This document shows, in pieces, positions 25,680 to 37,362 of a stretch of 64,000 bases of DNA. The notes beneath the pieces were generated by a model. It was given only the letters and a program-made list of their open reading frames with translations. It was not told the origin of the DNA and ran no database searches. This DNA comes from Mangifera indica (lineage: Eukaryota; Streptophyta; Magnoliopsida; Sapindales; Anacardiaceae). The translations under genes and the position numbers were made by a program. Location of the stretch: assembly GCF_011075055.1 (NCBI RefSeq), contig NC_058148.1:14129969-14193968 (forward strand), in the 5' to 3' direction. The stretch's first letter is position 1. Each line of letters begins with the position of its first letter.

Positions 25680-28600
25680 TTCAAATGGAAAAACTTGTTT
25701 TTGCTTTGTTTTGGTTTTGATAAATACGAACATACTTCTATAAACTCATTAAATAAGATGATTTATTGGAGGTTAGCAATTGGACCTTGGTAAATTGTGA
25801 TATATATAAAACAAATTGAAAGCTCTTGTTGCTGAAGTGAGTAGATGAGACCTTAATGTTATAATCTTTTGTAATGTTGTATCACACGTAGATTCTCAAG
25901 TGCCAAAGTCTAGATTGTCAACGCCAGGTACTAGAAATGAGTTTGAATTTTTTTTGGTTATCAGTGTTTTAATATACGGTTGTGTAAGCTTGTTCAATAA
26001 TTCAAACGTCCTTAGGGCTCATACACTAGTTTCTGATGCAGAATGGGATCTCTTTGTGTTTGCCATTGGGCTATTGTATGTATGCTACAGAACATTTGTA
26101 ACTTGTAAGTTCTACCTGAAACCTGCTGTTATGTCTGTAGAATTCTTTACACTATATACCTTGTAATCGGTCTTGAGAACTAGTGGTTTGATTAACTGGT
26201 ACTTTAAAATCGTAGTCAAACCTTAACATAATTCAGTGTAGAGATCTAATAAGTTATGAGTTTGCCAGCTCTAAATTTCAGTTTGTGATTCTTTAGTTGA
26301 AAGGATTCAAGTTGAGAGATTGAACATACGATAACCTAGTTCTTTGTTAAGAACTCTGCTCATTGTAATTATTTCAATGATATTGGTTGTCTGGAATTTT
26401 CAATTTTGGTTTGGTTTGGACAAAGGTAGGTAGCATGTATAAGCTATCTACTAGAGTAAACAATGTTAAGGCTTGTATACTTTAAGGCTAATCATATATG
26501 ATTAGCTTTGTTCTAGTTTTCAATAGCATTTTTATGGTCAAAAGAGGACTTGCATTGCTTCTTTTTGGGATCTCCCTTACCTAGGTTCCTTGGAAATGGT
26601 GTATTGCTGGCAGTTATAGTGCTGTCCCCAGTGCGGTCAATTTTTAGGCAATGAAATGCTGGAAAGGCTTTGATGATTAATTCTTTGACTAATATAGTAT
26701 AACTCGGAACTTTACAACTTTGAAAAAATGAGCATTACTTGGGAAGTGCTTCAAATTGCTAGCATAACTATCTACCTGTGTTTACAGCTGATTGGTAGAA
26801 CTCATTTACTAGAGTTTTTCAATTTAAGAAAAATCTTATGCTGAGCAATCCTTAGTTTTGATGCTACTTGGAGGTTTTTATAGTGATCTTGGGTTAGGTT
26901 TAGCAGTCTTCAGAAGTTGATTAGGTCTTGTTGTTCATACGAAATGTTGAAGCACTTTAAATTAAAAGAGCTTATATGGGTTACAATTATGGAGGGTGCA
27001 ATAATTAGAAAACCAATCAGAATATATATTCTAGAGTTAAAACAAGTATCTTCTTGATCAATAAAGTCGTCATATTTCTAAGGTGATCAATACAAGCTTG
27101 TTTGCTTGGTTTAGCCTGAGCGGTCACTTTACTGGGTTGTTCTCTAGTCCTGTCATGATTCAGAAAAGCCAATAAGTATTTTACTTTGTCCTACTGAAAT
27201 CTGTCAAAGGAAAAAGGTGTTCTGGTGCATTTAATTATAGTTTATGTTCTATTTAATATGCATATTTCTAGCCGCTCAATTGAAATTTGTTTTCTAATCC
27301 AGTCTATGATGAATCTCTGTTCTCTTGGGTTGAACAAATTAGGCTGACGTGAATATGTATAAGAACTCCTAGTGCTTTTATGGCAATTTGCTGTAAACTG
27401 TGATTGTGATATTAGGTATTTTTTGGTTATGAAGGTTTGAGTACTCTCAAAACATCATGATTTTGAAATACCAAGTCTTAGGTATAAAATCACAAATGTT
27501 GATAAGATACTTTGACGACCTTTTTTCAGGCAACAAAGTTATTTAGCATGTCAGAATTCAGTTTAGGGTGGCTGTTCTAAAATGTAATTTCTAGTCACAG
27601 AGTTCTTGGCTTTAGAACTATCAGGTGAAAATTTAAGGAAAGAGTTTAGAGGCTGTAAACTCTGTTGTTGAATATATTCTTGCAAGTTGGATAGTCATCC
27701 ATAAACAATTGGGTATTTAAAGATTCTTTTTCAAGCAGCAATTCATTGACTGATGGCATTTGAAGCATTGCAAGTACCTCAAGGGTATGATGTGAGAGTT
27801 TAAGCCTTTGCAATTGCAACAACTAGAATGAGTCTGCCTGTTCTGTAGTGGATAGAAGGCAATAAACTCAGGGTATGATTTGGAAGGCCAGCCCAACCAC
27901 TCTTTGTAGGGATACGGAGATGTATGTGTAGAAGATAGCATTAAGATTGAATGAAATGCCAGTCATCATTCAAGGTCTGAAGTTGTAACTGTTAATACTT
28001 TTGGAATTCTTATTTTAATAAAACAAGGTACATTATATTTCAGAAAATATGCTATGGATCTGGCAGCACTCTGCATATTGAATGAGTTGGTTGTAATTCC
28101 AAAGTGTTGGTATTAGTGAAGAATGAGATTGGGATTTTTGTGATTGTTCTAAAATAAGTTAATGCAATACCAGAACAATATTTGGAGCTTTTCCATTCTC
28201 TTGTACTTCTTGTGTTAATGCAACTGTTGTGTTACAAACCAAGGCGCGGAAAGTTGAAGTTGGGAAATTGAATAAGTTTATGAAATGACAATAATACTGG
28301 CTTATACTGTTCTTGCAAATTAATTAGGGTTTATTTTGTTTTAGTCTTTTCATTCAAAGGTGAGCTGGGAAGACAATAATGCCCTTAAAGCATAAAGTTT
28401 AACTGTTTAAATTAATAAATGGATGAAACATCATTAATTGTCAATTCAATAAAAACTGTATGTATCCATTTCGATTATACAAATAGATATACACTTTATC
28501 TGTATCGTTATGTAATTGAATGATTTTAAATTAAAAATAAAATAATATTTAATTACGTAATAACACATAAGTGCATATCTATCTATATACTTGAAGTGAG

Positions 28601-28929
28601 ATGAGAAAGAAATTTGGCCTAAATGATATTAGAGTTTTAGTGTATCTAATGGAAAGATGCAAACTTCCTTGGTAAGTCACATGCAAAGACTAAACATGAA
28701 TAAAATTATCAATAAAATTATGTACACAACCTATATGCATGGGCATGTTTATAAGATCAAGAACCATATGACCCTCCCTATGTCCCCTCTCTGCCTCTAA
28801 GAAAACATCTATATTTTGTATTTCATTTCTCGGTTGTCTTTTTTTTATCCTAAACTTTGTCTTTTCCAAAACTCGCTTGACAAATGCAAGAAAATTTGCC
28901 CCCTCTCATACAAAAATAAAAAGTTGATG
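25680..28929. other. spacer downstream of PEX7
   Basis: The first few hundred bases presumably hold the PEX7 3' UTR. The rest is non-repetitive, moderately AT-rich and without convincing frames. Open frames at 25900-26166 (+) and 27717-27941 (-) show no motif. A dispersed AT-rich repeat segment lies at about 28440-28600. An unannotated non-coding transcript is possible but cannot be argued from sequence. Confidence 0.4.
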
Positions 28930-29182
28930 ATACGACCAAATCAATGTGCTTCAAACCTCGATTAAACTATAGACGCATCAGTCTCTCTAGTATGGTTAAT
29001 CCTTCATTATTTTGATGAATGCCACAAGCCTACAAGAAATTCATACAGAGTTGAACCATGATTTGTGGCAGTGGCAGAGTGGGAAGTGTCCAAGATGTAA
29101 AGAATGTTCTCGGCTTACCGGCAACATTGAGCAGGGAAAGGCTTGACAAGCTTGATGATAAGCTGTATGTTTTAAAATTTCT
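28930..29182 (+). pseudogene. PYL abscisic-acid-receptor pseudogene, copy 1
   Basis: Translation across frames recovers the PYR/PYL/RCAR pattern in order. First comes PNQC (about 28936), then a stop followed by TIDASVSLVW, then FDE and a frameshift into PQAYKKFIQS. A stop replaces Cys, and the reading then runs GRVGSVQDV and GLPATLSRERLDKLDDKLYV. The gate loop (normally SGLPATTS) is recognisable but altered. After YVLKF homology fades and the latch and C-terminal helix are absent. At least two stops and one frameshift make it non-functional. PYLs are soluble ABA receptors that inhibit clade-A PP2Cs. The short form suits the PYL11/12/13 type. Confidence 0.8.
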
Positions 29183-30237
29183 AATATACATCATTGCCAT
29201 ATTATCACTTATCTAAAAAAACATATTAATTTGTATCAATAATATGTATTATATCTTATGATATATATCATTTCATATGATAAGGTCATTTTATCATACC
29301 ATTTTTGATACACCTTAGATATACCTGGATAGAGCTAAGCAGATTTACTGCAGAATAAGGCCAATGTGATGGGCCTCGACAGAACGATCAACAACGGGCC
29401 TAAAGCCGCTAGTATTAAGCTGAAAAGTCTATGGGTTGAGAAAGAGAAGAGCCTGTTGGTCCGTATAGTGCATAAAACTGGGAAGTCGGTCCATTTTTAC
29501 GAAAGCGTTTGTGTGTAACATTACGCCGTCGTCAACGGTGGAATCTTCCGTCACTCCTTCCCTCTTTCGATCATTGGACAGATCTGCTGGTTGAGACGAA
29601 GAAAAACTTCTGGTAACATTACCCTTATGCAGTGTAATATAGCCAGGCCATTAAAAGTATGTCTAAGTGTTACTGATTTTTTTTCCCCTGTAATTTTTGA
29701 GCTTGAAATATTGGTAAAATTTTCTTCATAATCAATTCTTGAAAATCGTTAGAAAACCTTATAAAATTCAGGAAAATCCCTCTAAGAAGTTTGTTAAAGC
29801 AGCCAGCAGCCCCCTGTCACGGCCATGAGGGGAGTTGGAGAAAAGTTCTTACGGCCTATTTTCTAAATATATGAGAATTTGAGTCAGTGACTCCATGCGG
29901 GAAGAGGACCATCGATGATAATGGTAAGTCTTAAAGCACATGGCAAACTGACTACTTGACAAGAGGAAAAACAAAAAACAACTGGCTATTAAATGACAAT
30001 AAATCCGGACAAGAAATCAGCCGATGAAGATAGAGATACAGAAGCCCGGACGCAATCGAAACAACCAAAATTTTCAATCAAAATTATCAAAAACCTCAAC
30101 CTGTACTAATTTTGGGAAGCCTATTTGTCTTACTTGCATCTGCAATATAGCAAGTTTATCGATATTTCTAAAACCCATGAAACTCATCTCAAATAATTAA
30201 TATTCTACGTAATTAACCAAATCCACGCTCATCTCAA
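29183..30237. other. spacer between the two PYL pseudogenes, with promoter-like block
   Basis: From about 29360 to 29640 the base composition changes to a GC-richer block containing GGGCCT words (site-II-like TGGGCC context). It is followed by a pyrimidine-rich leader-like stretch (cactccttccctctttcgat) and a possible donor at gtaacatt. It looks like the promoter and 5' UTR of a gene whose body is missing, or of a lost ancestor of the downstream pseudogene. No coding exon was found. Confidence 0.3.
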
Positions 30238-30574
30238 ATGATGAACGATTACCACAGCCATAATCTTTTACCAAACCAATGTGGCTGACGCGCCACTCCC
30301 GCTTGTTTGGTCCATAATTCGGCGTTTCAACCGCCCACAAGGCTACAAGCCATTCATAAAGAGTTGCACCATGCGCAGTGGCAGCGGCGGCATAGGGAGC
30401 ATACGTGAAGTGACGATTGTCTCCGGTTAACCGGCGACTACCAGCATGGAGAGGCTTGATGAACTTGGTGATGACTTACATGTTGTGGTGGTTAGCATTA
30501 TTGGAGGAGATCACAGGCTTGAAAACTACCATTCTACCACGACTTTGCATGAATGTAGAGGGTCGAAAGAATAA
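30238..30574 (+). pseudogene. PYL abscisic-acid-receptor pseudogene, copy 2 (PYL11/12/13-like)
   Basis: The frame opens [16 protein letters not shown], the normal PYL N-terminus. About 20 nt are then missing and the frame shifts to [30 protein letters not shown] and [12 protein letters not shown]. The leucine of the gate loop SGLPATTS has become TAA (30428-30430). The frame continues [20 protein letters not shown] and the latch region [17 protein letters not shown], then stops at 30572-30574. The whole C-terminal half (final strands and long helix) is gone. The SCTMRSG phrase is like that of Arabidopsis PYL11-13. It is more intact than copy 1 but still dead through deletion, nonsense and truncation. 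Confidence 0.88.
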
Positions 30575-31463
30575 GACAATAGAGAGGAAGAGTACTCATT
30601 GTTCAAGTCATCAGAAAACCATCAGAATGAGAGAACAAGACTCATTCAAGGTGAAAGAATAAAAATAATAGTAAAAAATAAACCAAAAAAGATAAATTAT
30701 ATCACCATTGTCAATGCATAGTTGTTAAATTTGATAAAAATGTTGTGTCTTTATGACGATTTAATAAAATTTATACAATCCAAGAAGGATGAGGGTTATT
30801 AGATGTTTGAAAAAAAAAAATTCATCGAAATAAAAGATATTTATCTAATTTGAGATGAGCGTGGTGTTCTGAGATAAACAATTAGTTTAAGATAAACAAT
30901 TAATTGAATTTGAACCAAATTGGCTCTACTCAACCCCTCAATTCCAAAGTGGTACAACTTTCTTCTCATACATGAAGAAGTTGCACCCCTCTCATCTTAT
31001 AAACAAAACAAAATGTTTTATGTCATAAAAATTGGTATTTTTGTACTCTGTAGGCTTACAAGCTTTTGACTGTTAGGTGCGTGTATATCTATCTACTCAC
31101 AAGTCAAAACGGTCTGAATGGTGGACACAGACCAAACCAAATCCCAAATTAAGTTGTTGCCAGCAATAAAAATATTTTCAGCTTTTATCATCATCATATT
31201 TTTCATATTCGCAGTCGGTAATTGTAAATACCAATATACCCTCAATACTGCCAATTATTTGGTCACTTTCATCAGTTATTTTTGTCTCGTTGGGGCACAA
31301 ATTTTGGTCAGCAAAATTGAATATCATTTGGCGGAAATGAGAAGTACCGGTGTTCATCGGCTGACTGTTAGGCCTTGAAAGCTGCTGCTGCCTGTTAGTC
31401 TCTTCGCTATATACAATTCACAATGGAGATGAATCAAACACTATCGGTAACGCAGTTGAAAAA
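30575..31463. other. spacer and upstream region of the cysteine protease gene
   Basis: Mostly AT-rich and featureless. The open frame at 31118-31378 (+) has a hydrophobic stretch but no family signature and is probably chance. The last part is the protease leader, which contains an upstream ATG at 31423 whose frame overlaps the main start. Confidence 0.4.
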
Positions 31464-33589
<2,126 letters not shown>

Positions 33590-34860
33590 ATGAGTGAACA
33601 ACCTTTATGGTCTTTTTGAAGTTTGATGGTCGTGTCATTCTAGCAACTTCATTTTTTTTCCTCACAGGGACATTCTCCAAGTCTGCAATGGACATATGTT
33701 TAAACGGAAATTAAACTTATGCAGCAGGCGAAACCAGAAATTGCAGATGAAGGCGAAAGTGTTGTTTCCTTAGATTGATTATTGGAAACAGTAGTTTAAA
33801 TTTCTCTTGGGTATAACTATGTTTCACTCAGATGTTCTGGCTTTACGATTGTTCAAATGCAAGCCATCTCAGCTTGTTTTTCAGACTTGGTAATATATTA
33901 AGGGAGTTTAGTTTACATTAACTGACATGTTCTGCATTTTAATTTCTTTTCTTCTAACCTGAAAACTCAACAAGGGACTAGCTGGCCCATTTTCGTGTCA
34001 AAAACTAATTAATTTGTAATTTCATGGCAGACCATGAGTCATCAGAATAACAAGAGGCAATCTTTCGGGATGCCCAAATTACTTAAAAAAATTTTGCAGG
34101 GATGTTTAGAACATGGTGCTCTCCGCCAGTCAAGGCAAATTTCATTTGATTAAAATTGTTCGTTGTGATTTTAATAAAAATCCCGGTGGGCAGTTTTATA
34201 CTTTATTATTTAATGGTGGGAAGCATTCCAGATGCAACCCTGTCTTTAGATCCAATCTCTGAAACTTAATCTAATCTGATCCTGCACGCCATTCGTAACT
34301 TCAATGTGCTTGAGCTTGAAGTTGAAGGAGGTAGTATTATGAGTTTGGGTATAAAATAATTTGAAGTAATAATAGTTTTTTAGTTACGAAAATATATTGG
34401 CGCGTGAAAAACGGCTTTGTTGAGAAAGCAAAAGCGTCAACAAGTTGATCATCTTCCACTTCCGGTTGCAGTCTATCTAAAATCTATGCTCAAAAGTCTC
34501 GAGTTTTGCCTTTAAACACATTACACATGTGCAGGCAGGAAGGCAAAAAGCTTAAAACCTTCAAAAAAGTACACTTCCCTCTTCTCATTCCTCCTTTCTT
34601 TTTGACTTTTCTTTACGTTTACTCATTCTCTTAACTCTAGGCTTCATTTCAGGACCCAGATAACACACCTCTTCTCTCTTTGTCACTGTTTTCTTCTTCT
34701 CCGCTGTTAATTCCTTACTGGTCTTTGTAACATTCTTCTTTTAAAAACTTTGTCTCTGTTTTTGGGCTACAGAGTTAGTTCAGTTCTGTTTTCATTTCAT
34801 TGCAGCGGACTGGACTGCATAGTGTCAAATATTAAGTGCCAACTTTGTGTTTTCGTGATG
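33590..34860 (+). promoter_or_regulatory. protease 3' UTR, spacer and first non-coding exon of the DUF688 gene
   Basis: The 5' part is the protease 3' UTR. From about 34640 the sequence becomes pyrimidine-rich and leader-like (cacctcttctctctttgtca). A strong donor (gtaagt) follows at 34861. The exon ends exactly in ATG (34858-34860), so the spliced message would read ATG-ATG-GAG at the junction with the coding exon. Confidence 0.5.
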
Positions 34861-35259
34861 GTAAGTATGCATTTATGGAAATATCTACGGGCTTAGTTTT
34901 ATTAGATCAAGTAAATTTGGTTGAGTGTTTGACGAATCTGATTACAATGAAAAATAAAGAATCGCAGGGTTTAATTTAATGTTTGTCCTGCCTTTAAATT
35001 GCGACCGACGGTGGATGGCCATTTTTTTTTTTTCAAATTTTTTGCGTCTGTCAGAAGTCAGATCCTTTATAATGAGCAACCAAGAAGGCAAGAACAATAA
35101 ATTTCTCTAGCTTTTGAAGTTTCCTATAGGGAAAATATCAGCTAAATTAGCATGTTCTGTTTAAGTATTTTCGGTACTAGTTAATTGGATTGATTGATTT
35201 GATCTCTTTCTGGGTCTGTACAAGAGTTCTTAGGATAATTTCTTCTGTTGTTAAACTAG

Positions 35260-37362
35260 ATGGAGGAAAGAAAGTTGAATTTCAATGCACCACTTTTGTC
35301 TGTGAGGCGATTTTCAACATCCTTATCGTCTTCGGATGGGAAGCATGGGAAAATGATTAAGGATTCCCAGCCCAACAGACGACATACGATACCATTGTAT
35401 AAAGCAGACTTGAGCTTGGAGCAGGTGACAGAACCAGTTGCAGTTCCATTTTTGTGGGAGCAGACCCCGGGACAACCAAAGGATGGTGGACCTCAGCATC
35501 AACAACTTAAGGATGATATTTTAAAGTATCCTTTGGAGAAAGAAGTAGATAGGCCCAACACAGAGTTATGTTGTTTGATTGACCGTTTAATTAGCTATGA
35601 TTGCTTAAAAAAGGGATATGTTGGGAAGGAAAACTTGAATTTGGAGTATGATGATGATGTTGACTCTGATGCAGTGTCTCAAACTGATTCAATCTCCATG
35701 AATTGTAGCGTTAGCGGTGTAAGTGGATCTGATTGTCAGGTTATAAAACCGTCAGGAGCCTTTTCTATGGATCAACAAACTCGAGATTTCATGATGAGTC
35801 GTTTCTTACCTGCAGCCATGGCAATGGCTTTAGACCAACCTCAGTATGCTTCAAGAAGGCAACTTGTATCAGTCAAGCAACCAAGACAGGTTATAAAGGT
35901 GGATACTAAAGATAGAAAACCTCTTGTTAACAAGTCTATTGTCACAACCCATTATGGTGAAGATGGGGTCCGTGAAGATAGGGTCCATTGGGATGAAGAA
36001 GAAAGTGAAGATGAAGTTGATGAGTATGATGAATCTGTAAATTTATCAAGTAGAGGCTGTGGTTTGTTTCCTGGTTTATGCTTAAACAAGTCTTTATGCC
36101 TATTAAATCCAATTCCAGGTGTGAAGGTTAGAACCCACTCTTCAATGTCTTCCACCTCTGAGGTCAGACAGTCAGGCAAATCAACTTTATCTTTTTTCAG
36201 GCATCAATCAGACTGTGGAGTTCAATCACCAAAGCTAATACCGGGAATCGAGAATAAAATGACCAATGAATCCAGTCGGTTTACTTGTTCAAATGAGCAG
36301 CAGATGTCAAATAGGTCATCTCCCTACCGGCGTGGCATTTCTCCCTACCGAAATGAAAGACCTCAGTCTCCCTTTACAGGAGTGGGGTTTCTTGGTATTC
36401 CTAAAGAAGCTGAGCACATCAGAGCAACAAATATACTGAATTTTCATAACAAAGCCTGTAGCAAGTCTCAGGAATTATTACCCTATCAGAGTTCTAAAAG
36501 AGGGTCAGGCTCACTGAGCCCTGCAGTTGAGAAGACACTTTATGTAGATACAGTAAGTTTTGCCAAAATAGCATGTTCGAATTCAATTTCCTCGGACACC
36601 AAGGGGCAGGTGGACCCAGTGACCTCAATGGGAAGTAGAGGGATAGAAGAAATTGCTAGTACAGAATCTTCTTTGCAAGGTGTGAAGTGCCTTAATATTG
36701 CGAGGGGAGGGAGCATATTGGAAGCCAAAATAGGCGATTGCACGGAAGCCAAAATAGGCGATTGCACGAAAGCCAATCAGTCTTCATTCTCTAAAATATT
36801 GCATCCCAGAGGTCCAGCAGATGTGGTGGAGTGCTTTGGGCCGGATGGAGAACTCAATCAGGAATGCAAGTCTTTGGAACTTGTAAAAGTTGCTGATTAT
36901 GGAAATTTAAATTGCAGCAAGGGGCAGTATTTAGAGAAAGATGATTCGGGATGTTTTAACAGTGGTTTTGAACAGTCTCCTCTTCCCCCACCATTGCCAC
37001 AAAAACCTTCAGAGTCCTGGCTTTGGCGTACACTACCTTCAGTTTCTTCGCAAAATTCTTTTTCACCTTCATATAGCAGCAGATTTCATCCTAAAAGGCA
37101 GGATTCTAATATTAGTACCAAGTGTGAAACAATTGTAAAAACTTCCTATTCACATAACAATCACAAACGTTACTCAGAGGTAATGTATTTACAAGTTTAA
37201 CTTCAATAATATTTTGTCATAAAAGTTTTTGATTATATAGAAGAACTAACCTTCATTTCTGCATTTCCTCTGTACCTCCTCTACTGGAATTCACAGCCCA
37301 CTTTACGCAGCAATCGAAACATGAAGTGTGAAGATCCTCATAAAAGTCCTTGGACTACTTGA
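35260..37362 (+). CDS. DUF688 family protein
   Basis: Coding exons 35260-37179 and 37297-37362 give 661 residues. A 5' leader intron is likely at 34861-35259, with gtaagt donor and ctag acceptor directly before the start. The hallmark is VPFLWEQTPGQPK at about residues 60-72, the signature of the plant DUF688 family. The N-terminus MEERKLNFNAPLLSVRR is also typical. The rest is long, Ser/Pro-rich and probably disordered, with an acidic stretch (about 245-258, DEEESEDEVDEYDE) and small PLPPPLPQKP and SPYRRGISPYR motifs. No catalytic or membrane feature is seen, and the function of the family is not known. An exact tandem repeat encoding EAKIGDCT occurs twice near residues 488-503 (24-nt unit, about 36720-36767). 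The second coding exon adds 21 residues ending SPWTT. Confidence 0.9.

Noticed and set aside
31118..31378. Open frame with a hydrophobic segment upstream of the protease
   Set aside because: Looks like chance; the region is AT-rich and no homologous family is apparent.
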